Source: Streptomyces griseus (GTDB taxonomy: Bacteria > Bacteroidota > Bacteroidia > Chitinophagales > Chitinophagaceae). Taken from it: a stretch of 8,967 nucleotides of DNA. Below, piece by piece: positions 1-7,022 of the stretch. The number at the start of each line of letters is the position of its first letter. Positions within the stretch are counted from its first letter, which is position 1. The notes under the pieces are model-generated. The model was not told the DNA's origin and did no database searches. It saw only the letters and a program-made list of their open reading frames with translations. Position numbers and translations under genes: made by a program. The stretch is taken from the NCBI GenBank assembly GCA_943323705.2, contig CALPIT020000096.1, positions 1 through 8,967 of the forward strand, written 5' to 3'.

Positions 1-645
1 ATTTTTTACGTTGTTTTGGAACTTACTTAACAAGGTAAGAGCAGCAACAGTAGGTGTCATATGGAAGTAAGCAAAAGTGAAATCTTTTTCTTTTCCATCT
101 TGACCAACAGTTTTATACTCTGAGTCAACAGGAAAAGTTTTGTCGAATTCTTTTTTAATTTCAGGATCGATAGCTAACATATCAGCTCTGAATTTTTTAA
201 GCTTAGCTTCAAATTCAGGACCTTTGTTTTTACCACCTTCTTCGTGACCGAATAATCTAGTGGCTGCTTCCAAATCATCTTCTTTGAATTGCATTACTTT
301 TTTGCCATCTACTTCAACTTCATGTTCTCCTGCTTCAAGTTTCAAATCAACTTTAAGTTGTTCGATGTATTTGTTTAAATCAGCAGCTAATTTTTGAGCT
401 TGTAATGCTTTTTCATTCCACGGCTTTGCTTTTTCAGCAGTCATTGGATCTTTTAATTTAGCATCCAAAGAAGCATAAAGCGTGTTATTTGCATTTTTTA
501 AATTGTCGTTTGAAGTCATCAAACTTTTGTCTACCACCTTGAAGGAGTTTAAGATCTCTGATGAAACGTTTAACGCCAAAAGGGCCGTTAATACAAGGTA
601 CATCAGGTTGATCATCTTCTGCCGGGGCTCTGCGGGTAAAGCCAT
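1..645 (-). CDS. gldM: GldM, T9SS/gliding motor subunit (N-terminal 215 codons, cut by window edge)
   Basis: GldM is the inner-membrane subunit that pairs with GldL and reaches across the periplasm to the GldK/GldN ring, passing on energy from the proton gradient for type IX secretion and gliding. I read the start at 645 (ATG) from the family signature: MALPAEPRQKMINLMYLVLT, followed by LALNVSSEILNSF. R8 precedes a single membrane helix at about residues 11-28, and the rest is periplasmic. Residues 40-160 are charged and helix-rich, fitting the first periplasmic domain. The conserved-looking stretch HMTPTVAALTLLSKFQNNVKN ends at residue 215, where the window stops; full GldM is usually about 500 residues, so more than half is missing. 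It lies 68 nt after gldL on the same strand and is presumably cotranscribed. No Shine-Dalgarno is visible, as is usual in this phylum. The identification is secure; the C-terminal part cannot be judged. Confidence 0.96.
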   Translation of the reverse strand, partial: MALPAEPRQKMINLMYLVLTALLALNVSSEILNSFKVVDKSLMTSNDNLKNANNTLYASLDAKLKDPMTAEKAKPWNEKALQAQKLAADLNKYIEQLKVDLKLEAGEHEVEVDGKKVMQFKEDDLEAATRLFGHEEGGKNKGPEFEAKLKKFRADMLAIDPEIKKEFDKTFPVDSEYKTVGQDGKEKDFTFAYFHMTPTVAALTLLSKFQNNVKN

Positions 646-713
646 AACTTGTTGTATTAATTATTTTTATGAATATTGTTTGGTGTATTTTTCAAAGCAA
701 AATAATCGTTAGA

Positions 714-1472
714 TTATTTACCGCCTTGCATTGCATTTAACATATTTCCGTAAACAGCATTCAATTTGCTTAGGTTACCGGCTAATGCAGCAATTTGATC
801 TTTTACTTTATTAGCATCTTCTACACTGCTAGTCATAGCATTACTAGCTTCAGCTAATTTGCCATAGAAGTTATTAAGTGCTTTTAAGTGATTGTTGCTA
901 TCTTTTAATTCCAATTCATAAATAGTATTTAATGAACCTAGATTCTTTGTCAACACCTGAACTTGCTCATGGAATCCTTTTGCAGATTCTGCAGCGTTGT
1001 TAAACGAACCCATTGTTGTAGCACTAGCTGTGAATGCAGCAGACATTGAACCAATAGCAGCTGTTGCTTCTTTTGTTTTTGCACCGAAATCACTAGTAGA
1101 TTTAACTACATCGCTAACATCAGAAATACCAGCAACAGTAGTTCCTAATTTCTGGAATCCTTCGCTTAATTTCTTTAAATTAGCTGGAGTAATATCAGCT
1201 TCTTTCATCATTTTATCCATTGCTTCCATTGGATTAGCAGACTTTGAAGGACCAGCATGCGCATGGTCTACTACAAGAGGAGCTTTTATATAAATAACAC
1301 CATACATAAAGAAGATTGCGGCTTCGGTGTAAAGACCAATTTTTAAGAATAAATCTGCAATAGGTGTGTGGAGAATTTTTTGAAGAGCTCCGAAGATTAC
1401 AACTGCAGCAGCAAGTGATACGGCTACGTCCATCCATTTACTAACTTTGGGATCGATTTTTACTGAAGACAT
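714..1472 (-). CDS. gldL: GldL, proton-driven inner-membrane motor subunit of T9SS/gliding
   Basis: GldL oligomerises around the GldM membrane helices to form the T9SS motor. The 252-residue protein has two N-terminal membrane helices, about 13-31 and 40-61, joined by a short turn. Helix 2 carries a glutamate inside the membrane (E50 in GLYTEAAIFF), matching the buried Glu that is essential in studied GldL proteins. K32 and H35 lie at the end of helix 1, where the family also has polar residues. The remainder (about 80-252) is rich in A, S, K and N, with heptad-like runs (for example VEDANKVKDQIAALAGNLSKL near the C-terminus) that suggest coiled coil; in the family this part is cytoplasmic. 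The ATG at 1472 is preceded by an A-rich leader typical of Bacteroidota. The gene sits between gldK (135 nt away) and gldM (68 nt), the standard order. A consensus -7 box upstream suggests it may have its own promoter. Confidence 0.95.
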   Translation of the reverse strand: MSSVKIDPKVSKWMDVAVSLAAAVVIFGALQKILHTPIADLFLKIGLYTEAAIFFMYGVIYIKAPLVVDHAHAGPSKSANPMEAMDKMMKEADITPANLKKLSEGFQKLGTTVAGISDVSDVVKSTSDFGAKTKEATAAIGSMSAAFTASATTMGSFNNAAESAKGFHEQVQVLTKNLGSLNTIYELELKDSNNHLKALNNFYGKLAEASNAMTSSVEDANKVKDQIAALAGNLSKLNAVYGNMLNAMQGGK

Positions 1473-1512
1473 GTTTTTTAATTTTTAAGGTTTATTGTTT
1501 TTAAAATGATTG

Positions 1513-1538
1513 CAAATTTATTAGAATACCCACTCCAA
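1513..1538 (-). promoter_or_regulatory. Candidate Bacteroidota-type promoter for gldL
   Basis: On the minus strand TAAATTTG (1520 to 1513) fits the -7 consensus TAnnTTTG exactly. The nearest upstream TTG (1538 to 1536) is separated from it by 15 nt, shorter than the roughly 17-23 nt usually quoted for -33/-7 pairs. Transcription from here would give a leader of about 35 nt before the gldL ATG. The proposed -33 TTG lies in one arm of the gldK-gldL hairpin. TAnnTTTG occurs often by chance in AT-rich DNA, so this rests mainly on position. Confidence 0.4.
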
Positions 1539-1558
1539 GCTTTTGCTTAGGAGTGGGT
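1528..1558. terminator. Strong hairpin between gldK and gldL (attenuator, terminator or processing site)
   Basis: ACCCACTCC (1528-1536) pairs perfectly with GGAGTGGGT (1550-1558). The inner AAGC/GCTT (1537-1540 with 1545-1548) continues the stem around a TTTT loop, leaving only A1549 bulged: 13 pairs in all. In the direction of gldKLM transcription the stem is followed by ATTCTAATAAATTT, a poor U-tract. On the plus strand it is followed by TTATTTTTTC, a better one, but no plus-strand gene leads into it. I infer a partial terminator or mRNA-stabilising structure that could lower gldLM output relative to gldK, rather than a full stop. Confidence 0.5.
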
Positions 1559-1607
1559 TATTTTTTCAATAATTTTTACTAGAATTTATTCGAATAAGAA
1601 GGGTATT

Positions 1608-2906
1608 TTATCTGCGTCTTACTGCTGTTGCAGGTAAATCTAATACACAACGGAAACCGATATAGGATTTTGAAGTGTCTTGGTATTCATATGCACGAGT
1701 GCTTGTTTGTAAAAAATGTCCTACATCTTTCCAACTACCACCACGAGTTACTTTACGCTTCATTCTTGGAGGATCTGAATCTTTAGCGTTCCAACGAATA
1801 TCAGGATTCATATCATGTTGAAAGTTGTATCCACCTTCATAATATAATGATGATGTCCACTCTGCAACATTACCCGCCATATTGTATAATCCAAAGTCAT
1901 TTGGCCAATAGGCATCAGCTCTTACAGTATAGAAACCGCCATCTTCAGGATAATTTCCACGACCCGGTTTGAAGTTTGCCAACAAGCATCCTTTTTTGTT
2001 TCTTAAATAAGGACCTCCCCAAGGATATGGTGATTGAGAACGACCACCTCTTGCAGCATATTCCCATTGTGCTTCAGTTGGTAATCTGAAATCAGATTCA
2101 GGAGCTTTTTTCTTAGACTCAAGAAACGAATTCATATAATGTGTACGCCATTCGCAGAATGCAGTAGCTTGTTTCCAATTTACCCCAACTACTGGATAAT
2201 TACCATATGCAGGGTGATTGAAGTATTTTTTTGCCATTGGCTCATTATATGAATAAGAGAAATCTCTTACCCAACATAGTGAATCTGGATATACAGGAAC
2301 TTTTGTTTTAACGATAAAAGCAGAACGAGGAATAGTCACATCTCTGTTTGAAGCAGCAGCTTTGTAATCAAAAATTTCAGATTGATATACAATTTTAGAA
2401 GCATCTAATTCTTTCTTTCCAAAAATGCGGTTATCTGGAGTAACGATAATCGCATCGATTTTCTCGATAGTAGATTTATCGCCCCATTTGATGGTGCTGG
2501 CTTTTTTCCAGTCAACATATTCGTTACCATCTGTACCTTGTTTTACATAACCCATTAGCTTCGCAGCTGTAGAGTCACGTACCCAATTGGTAAACTGACG
2601 GTATTCGTTGTTGGTGATTTCGGTTGCATCCATCCAAAAACCACTAATTGAAACAGACTTGTTTCTTGCAGTATATGAATAGTTGACATCTTCATCGCTG
2701 GGTCCCATGTGGAAAGTGCCTGCTGGAACATAAACCATTCCCGGAGGTCTGGTAGGTGTCCATCTGGCATCGGGAGATACTCCATGCAACTGACCGTCAT
2801 TTGGCAATGCTTTGCCTGACTTGTTTTTGCCTCCAAGCATTTTACAGCTGCTGGAGTTTAAGGTGATAGCGGCTAGAGCTATCAAGATAAATAACCGATT
2901 ACTCAT
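1608..2906 (-). CDS. gldK: GldK, FGE-fold lipoprotein of the T9SS periplasmic ring
   Basis: GldK (PorK in Porphyromonas) is an outer-membrane-anchored lipoprotein that forms a large periplasmic ring with GldN, contacted by GldM. The 432-residue product begins with a lipoprotein signal (MSNRLFILIALAAITLNSSS then C21); the lipobox is imperfect, with Ser rather than Leu at -3. A formylglycine-generating-enzyme/sulfatase-modifying-factor fold spans about 56-424, shown by GMVYVPAGTFHMG (56-68), DFRLPTEAQWEYAARGG (272-288), NDFGLYNMAGNVAEWTSS (336-353), VTRGGSWKD (386-394) and YIGFRC (415-420). Where true FGE enzymes have two catalytic cysteines after GGSY, this protein appears to have D394 and L399, so the fold is probably structural rather than enzymatic. 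The insert at about 110-230 separates the N-terminal FGE motifs from the rest. It is the first gene of the gldKLM block, 264 nt from the upstream gene, with its own candidate promoter. Confidence 0.95.
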   Translation of the reverse strand: MSNRLFILIALAAITLNSSSCKMLGGKNKSGKALPNDGQLHGVSPDARWTPTRPPGMVYVPAGTFHMGPSDEDVNYSYTARNKSVSISGFWMDATEITNNEYRQFTNWVRDSTAAKLMGYVKQGTDGNEYVDWKKASTIKWGDKSTIEKIDAIIVTPDNRIFGKKELDASKIVYQSEIFDYKAAASNRDVTIPRSAFIVKTKVPVYPDSLCWVRDFSYSYNEPMAKKYFNHPAYGNYPVVGVNWKQATAFCEWRTHYMNSFLESKKKAPESDFRLPTEAQWEYAARGGRSQSPYPWGGPYLRNKKGCLLANFKPGRGNYPEDGGFYTVRADAYWPNDFGLYNMAGNVAEWTSSLYYEGGYNFQHDMNPDIRWNAKDSDPPRMKRKVTRGGSWKDVGHFLQTSTRAYEYQDTSKSYIGFRCVLDLPATAVRRR

Positions 2907-2929
2907 TTTGTGTACTTTGTGGGTATTGG

Positions 2930-2955
2930 CAAATGTAATGATAATTTTAATTCAA
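2930..2955 (-). promoter_or_regulatory. Candidate gldK promoter
   Basis: TACATTTG (2937 to 2930, minus strand) matches the Bacteroidota -7 consensus TAnnTTTG in every fixed position. It lies 23 nt before the gldK ATG, so the leader would be only about 15-20 nt. A TTG at 2955 to 2953 sits 15 nt upstream as a possible -33 element, slightly close for the class. Position, direction and the 264-nt spacer from the previous gene all favour a promoter for gldK here. Confidence 0.55.
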
Positions 2956-2966
2956 AATTAAAATTA
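2942..2966. repeat. 11-bp perfect inverted repeat centred on the gldK -33 TTG
   Basis: TAATTTTAATT (2942-2952) and AATTAAAATTA (2956-2966) are perfect reverse complements around a 3-nt centre CAA (TTG on the minus strand). That centre is the only reasonable -33 element for the gldK promoter. A dyad in this position could be an operator for a dimeric regulator. The arms contain only A and T, so chance symmetry is a real alternative. Confidence 0.4.
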
Positions 2967-3135
2967 AGGACGACTTTTAGTTAAATTTTAATAACAAAAA
3001 TCGAACCTATTTTCAATAAACGGCCAAATTATTTAATTATTGTTTATAAAAATGTTAAAACGAAATAATTTTTTAATGCTGATGCGATAAATTTTTGTTT
3101 TTTGATAGACGTTTTCCAAATTTTCTAAAATATCA

Positions 3136-3158
3136 TTTAAATCAATGTTTGATTTAAA
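3136..3158 (-). terminator. Weak terminator-like hairpin after the DUF255 gene
   Basis: TTTAAATCA (3136-3144) and TGATTTAAA (3150-3158) form a perfect 9-bp stem with a 5-nt loop, starting 13 nt after the DUF255 stop codon. Read on the minus strand it is followed by TGATATTTTAG, moderately U-rich. The stem is AT-rich and therefore weak. It fits the expected end of the upstream operon but could be chance in this composition. Confidence 0.35.
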
Positions 3159-3170
3159 ATTGAAGGTTAT

Positions 3171-5234
3171 TTAGCAAATCATGATCTTTTCAAAATCTTT
3201 AATGTTATCTATAGGTTCAGCACATGAAAAATTTTCGCAAACATATATCAAACCATGATTTTTGTATTCTTTACTTTTCAACAATGGATATTTTTTTTCC
3301 ACATTGGAGCTTTGAAATACCATATTAGGTGTATAATATTTCAAAACTTCCGCTCTTAGTTGCTGGCAATCGTGCCCTGTAACCACAATTTCCTTCAAAC
3401 CCTTATACTGTTTTAGTATAGTTGAAGCCCAAACGGCAAATGTAGCCGGATATTTTTCTGTATATGGCTTTACGGCTAATAACATAGATTGAGCAAGCTC
3501 CTCCCATTCATTTTTTTCGAAAATTTTTGATAAGTAAATTAAATTTTCGGCCATTACGCTATTTCCGGAAGGAAGGGCACTATCGTAAATTTCAATTTTA
3601 CGGATAATCACATCTGTTTGGTTGATTCCTGTGTAGTAAAAAAGTGTACCAGTTGTTGTCTTGAAATTTTCCAGTACAAACTCGGATAACAATTTTGCTT
3701 TTTCGATATATTTTTCATTTCCTGTAATTTCCTGAAGAGCAATACAAGCCTTAATTAAGTAAGCATAATCATCCAGAAAAGCCAAATGCTTTTTCTCCCC
3801 TTTTTTGTATGTATGAAAAAAAATAATACCGTCATCAGTAAAATGATTCATGATAAATTCATATAGCTCAACTGCTTTATCCATGAACAATTTATTTTGT
3901 AATGTAGCTGCGGCATTACAAAAAGTATGAAGTAATAAAGCATTCCAACTTAAAATGATTTTGTCATCAATTTCAGGTGCAATGCGTTTATTTCTTACTT
4001 CCAATAGTTTAGTGATTGCATTTTCCAACCTTAATTTACATGCATCAGGATTCAATTTCTCCTGTTCTGCAAATGTAGCTAGTGGCGTTTTTACATGAAG
4101 TATATTAGTGTGCTCCCAATTACCTTTTTTTTCAACTCCATAATATTTACAAAAAAATGCAGCATCTTCTTGGAGAATACTTTCAATTTCTTCTTGTTGC
4201 CATATGTAGTACTTTCCTTCCTCCCCTTCGCTATCGGCATCCAAAGCAGCATAATAACCCCCTACTTTATTTTGCATCACATCAAAACAGAATGTTAGTG
4301 TTTTTTCAATACCCTTCTTAAATATTTCATTTCCCGATATTTTGTATGCATCGCAAAGTGCGTCTGTTATCAATGCATTATCATAAAGCATTTTTTCGAA
4401 ATGAGGCGCAAGCCATTGATCGTCCGTACTGTACCTGGCAAAACCTCCTTCCAGTTGGTCATTGATACCTCCATTCAATAAAGCAGTAAGAGAGAACAAA
4501 GCATGTTCTTTAGCAATTTCATCTTTATAAAAATGGCTGTACATCAGTAAAAATCTCACAGAAAAACTTTGAGGAAATTTCGGTGCCTTTCCAAAGCCTC
4601 CAAATTTTGAATCAGCTTGATCCATAATTTTATTTCTAAGTTGTAGAAAGAAATCATCTGAAAAACTAGTGGTGATCTCTTTCTCCTTCGGAATGCTGAT
4701 ATTATTTTTAAAAGACTCAGAGATTGAATTGATTTGAGTAGTTAGCTTATTTGCTTGTACTACCACATCTTGCTTTCTGTTTATCCAAGTATCATGAATA
4801 AAAAAAAGTACATCTTTCCAGGAAGGCCTACTGTATTTTGTTTCAGGTGGAAAATAAGTACCCCCATAAAAAGGCAACCCTTCGGGAGTTAGAAATACAT
4901 TCAGCGGCCAGCCCCCACTTCCTGTAAGGATTTGTACAGCTTCCATGTAAATATTATCTAAGTCCGGACGTTCCTCTCGATCAATTTTGATATTGATGAA
5001 AAATTCATTCATCGCAGCAGCAGTTTGAATGTCTTCGAAACTTTCACGTTCCATTACATGACACCAATGACAAGCGGAATATCCAATGCTAACCAAAATT
5101 GGCTTGTCCAATGCTTTTGACAATTGCAAAGCTTTATCACCCCATGGATACCATTGTACTGGATTATGAGCATGTTGCTGTAGGTAAGGGCTGCTCTCAT
5201 GAATCAGCTCGTTGGTAAATTCATTCGATTGCAT
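3171..5234 (-). CDS. DUF255/SPATA20-type thioredoxin-domain protein (YyaL family)
   Basis: The 687-residue length fits full members of this family: an N-terminal thioredoxin-like domain (about 1-165) joined to an alpha/alpha-barrel resembling glycoside hydrolases. Motifs seen are SSPYLQQHAHNPVQWYPWG (14-32), the redox-type CHWC at C55-C58 in SACHWCHVM, DREERPDLD (85-93) and SGGWPLNVFLTP (106-117). In the barrel are FGKAPKFPQ (214-222), GGFARYSTDDQWLAPHFEKM (263-282) and DADSEGEEGKYYIW (332-345). The family often has D-H-L before GGF; here the stretch reads NDQLEGGF. No signal peptide is seen, so it should be cytoplasmic. The biochemical role is not established: the CXXC suggests thiol chemistry and the barrel suggests sugar binding, but neither should be read as proven. 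It follows hemD by 29 nt and is probably the last gene of that operon. The ATG at 5234 starts directly before the first conserved motif. Confidence 0.93.
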   Translation of the reverse strand: MQSNEFTNELIHESSPYLQQHAHNPVQWYPWGDKALQLSKALDKPILVSIGYSACHWCHVMERESFEDIQTAAAMNEFFINIKIDREERPDLDNIYMEAVQILTGSGGWPLNVFLTPEGLPFYGGTYFPPETKYSRPSWKDVLFFIHDTWINRKQDVVVQANKLTTQINSISESFKNNISIPKEKEITTSFSDDFFLQLRNKIMDQADSKFGGFGKAPKFPQSFSVRFLLMYSHFYKDEIAKEHALFSLTALLNGGINDQLEGGFARYSTDDQWLAPHFEKMLYDNALITDALCDAYKISGNEIFKKGIEKTLTFCFDVMQNKVGGYYAALDADSEGEEGKYYIWQQEEIESILQEDAAFFCKYYGVEKKGNWEHTNILHVKTPLATFAEQEKLNPDACKLRLENAITKLLEVRNKRIAPEIDDKIILSWNALLLHTFCNAAATLQNKLFMDKAVELYEFIMNHFTDDGIIFFHTYKKGEKKHLAFLDDYAYLIKACIALQEITGNEKYIEKAKLLSEFVLENFKTTTGTLFYYTGINQTDVIIRKIEIYDSALPSGNSVMAENLIYLSKIFEKNEWEELAQSMLLAVKPYTEKYPATFAVWASTILKQYKGLKEIVVTGHDCQQLRAEVLKYYTPNMVFQSSNVEKKYPLLKSKEYKNHGLIYVCENFSCAEPIDNIKDFEKIMIC

Positions 5235-5263
5235 GCCAGTGTTGTTTCAGTTATAATCGTTGA

Positions 5264-6055
5264 TTATTTTTTAGGTAGTGACTTCAAGTATACCTCAAGT
5301 GCACTCACCATGCTTGGAGATTGTGGCATTGGTGCTTTGATATCGAGTACAAGTCCTGCTTCTTCTGCAGCCTTAAATGTGTTAGCGCCAAAAGCAGCCA
5401 ATGTAGTGCCGTTTTGCTTGAATTTGGGGAAATTTTCAATTAAACTTTTAATGCCTCCTGGTGTAAAAAAACAAATGATATCGTAGCCTCTTTCTACTAC
5501 TTCTCGAATATCATTGCTAACAATCTTGTATAATACAGGTGTTGCGTATTCACAATTGTGACTCTTCAGCCAGTTGGTAATCTCGCTATCAAAAGATTCA
5601 GAACATGGGTAAAGGAATCTTTCGTTATCCTTGTGTTTATTGATTACATCAAACAAACTCTTATTAAGTCCATCTGCTCCGTAAAAAACTTTACGCTTTC
5701 TGTATAAAATAAATTTCTGTAAATAAAGGGCCACAGATTCTGTGATGCAAAAATATTTAGTGTCCTGAGATACTGTAATTTTCATCTCTTCACAAATGCG
5801 AAAAAAATGATCAATAGCGTTTCTACTGGTAAAAACTACTGCAGTGAAAGCGGCAATATCAACTTTTTGTTTACGGAAATCTTTTGCAGGAATACCTTCT
5901 ACTTTTATGAAAGGGTGAAAATCAAGAGACAACCCGTATTTAACAGCAAGATCAAAATAAGGAGATTTTGTTCCTTCAGGCCTTGGCTGTGTTATAAGTA
6001 TTTTGCGAATAGTTTTTTTAGGTACCGCAACTTTTTTAATACTTTTTTTAATCAT
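5264..6055 (-). CDS. hemD: Uroporphyrinogen-III synthase (HemD)
   Basis: This enzyme closes and inverts ring D of hydroxymethylbilane to give uroporphyrinogen III, the branch point to haem and sirohaem, in the cytoplasm. Numbered from the ATG at 6055 the protein is 263 residues, normal for the family. Bilobed HemD motifs are visible: KILITQPRPEG, SPYFDLA, VVFTSRNAIDHFF, KYFCITESVALYLQKF, IICFFTPGGIKSL, LAAFGANTFKAAEEAGL and a C-terminal APMPQSPSMVSALEVYL. This is the Bacteroidota style, in which SPYFDLA and NAIDHFF are characteristic. I prefer the ATG at 6055 to the in-frame TTG at 6070, which would add only MENTN. Even so, the protein opens with a lysine-rich segment (MIKKSIKKVAVPKKTIRK) before the first beta strand. 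It lies 28 nt after the DUF4271 gene and 29 nt before the DUF255 gene, pointing to cotranscription. Function is secure at family level; the exact start is not. Confidence 0.92.
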   Translation of the reverse strand: MIKKSIKKVAVPKKTIRKILITQPRPEGTKSPYFDLAVKYGLSLDFHPFIKVEGIPAKDFRKQKVDIAAFTAVVFTSRNAIDHFFRICEEMKITVSQDTKYFCITESVALYLQKFILYRKRKVFYGADGLNKSLFDVINKHKDNERFLYPCSESFDSEITNWLKSHNCEYATPVLYKIVSNDIREVVERGYDIICFFTPGGIKSLIENFPKFKQNGTTLAAFGANTFKAAEEAGLVLDIKAPMPQSPSMVSALEVYLKSLPKK

Positions 6056-6083
6056 ATTAGTATTTTCCAAATATTTCGCAAAA

Positions 6084-7022
6084 TTACAAACTTTTAATTA
6101 GAATATTCCACACGATTTGATAAATCAGAAAAATCGGCAATAGTTCTACAGTTATGATGTATAATAAAAAATGGAATTTGCTAATTTTGAGTGTTTGCTG
6201 AATGATACTGAAGCCCCTTAGATATCTCAAAATGAACATAAAACCAACAAGTATTAACGAAATTAAAATTGCAATTTCACTGACTGATTTTTCTGAAAAA
6301 GCAATAACAACTATAAAAGGCATTAGCAAAATGGCCAATATTTTATTAATTAGAAACACAATAAAAATATAGTTTTCTGTATCTCTGGTGAAACCACTAA
6401 GCCACCCAATGACATGCAATGCAACAAATTTTGAAGTATATACTATTGTTAATGCAAGCATCCCATAGTAAAGGTATTTGTATTCATAGTACTCGATTTT
6501 TCCATTCTTAAACAACAACAAATAAAGATAAATACCTCCCACAATCACAAACAACAAATTAAAAAACAATGAAGGCAATCTATCTTGAAGCAACTGATCT
6601 TTTAATTGACTTTGGCGTAATGAAGTATTAAAAAAAACGCGAATCATAGTTGTAAAATATTTTCCGAAAGCAATTTTTAATATGCCCAAAAAGAAGAAAA
6701 GTAAAGCAATAGCGTAAAAAAAAGAATTTTGCTTGTCAATCTGCCGCTCAGACTGATAGGCAACTACCGGAATTTTGCTATTGGTAACAAAACGATTTTC
6801 GTCAAGTATTTTCTTGTAATGATTGATAGTATTCTTTTCAATCCTTGTGTGTTCAAACCTTATTGAGTCAGAAAATAAAGAATCTGCAACAGCTTTGCCA
6901 TCAATACTATCCTTAGCCAACAAACTGCTATCCGCATTGTGTGACAATGAATCAAGATGTTGTGCTTTACTGATTACAGAAAAAAACAAGACAATAAAAA
7001 GGGAAAAGAAAAATTTATTCAA
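6084..7022 (-). CDS. DUF4271-type polytopic inner-membrane protein with TTG start
   Basis: The 312-residue protein has a signal peptide (MNKFFFSLFIVLFFSVISKA, then Q21). A polar, Ser/Asp-rich stretch (about 21-98) holds five DS[L/I/S] repeats at D24, D31, D38, D47 and D52. About six membrane helices follow, near 101-120, 150-171, 183-206, 217-242, 248-269 and 284-309. I assign it to DUF4271 from this architecture and its place just before hemD, a pairing I recall from many Bacteroidota; the function is unknown. The start is TTG at 7022: an in-frame stop lies four codons upstream at 7034-7032, and the next internal Met is residue 126, so no ATG can supply the signal peptide. A one-base deletion upstream is the alternative. 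It sits 48 nt after the Omp85-type gene. Confidence is high that it is a real membrane-protein gene and moderate for the family name. Confidence 0.85.
   Translation of the reverse strand: MNKFFFSLFIVLFFSVISKAQHLDSLSHNADSSLLAKDSIDGKAVADSLFSDSIRFEHTRIEKNTINHYKKILDENRFVTNSKIPVVAYQSERQIDKQNSFFYAIALLFFFLGILKIAFGKYFTTMIRVFFNTSLRQSQLKDQLLQDRLPSLFFNLLFVIVGGIYLYLLLFKNGKIEYYEYKYLYYGMLALTIVYTSKFVALHVIGWLSGFTRDTENYIFIVFLINKILAILLMPFIVVIAFSEKSVSEIAILISLILVGFMFILRYLRGFSIIQQTLKISKFHFLLYIITVELLPIFLIYQIVWNILIKSL

Noticed and set aside
482..712. Plus-strand open frame of 76 codons.
   Set aside because: It lies over the opposite strand of the well-identified gldM N-terminus and the gldL-gldM gap, and its product resembles nothing I know.
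997..1293. Plus-strand open frame of 98 codons opposite gldL.
   Set aside because: Antisense to a confident gldL; the low-complexity product mirrors the Ala/Ser-rich gldL codons.
1528..1558. Reading the gldK-gldL hairpin as a true intrinsic terminator for gldK.
   Set aside because: In the gldK direction the following bases are not a run of U, and gldKLMN are normally expressed together, so complete termination seems unlikely.
1608..2906. Calling the FGE-fold protein a formylglycine-generating enzyme or sulfatase activator.
   Set aside because: It has a lipoprotein signal, sits directly before gldL and gldM, and lacks the catalytic cysteine pair, all of which fit GldK.
5199..5486. Plus-strand open frame of 95 codons across the hemD-DUF255 junction.
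   Set aside because: It overlaps the conserved HemD C-terminus antisense and the DUF255 start, with no recognisable product.
6079..6086. TAATTTTG on the minus strand, a perfect -7 box before hemD.
   Set aside because: It overlaps the stop codon of the DUF4271 gene and has no TTG at a workable distance upstream; such boxes are common by chance in AT-rich DNA.
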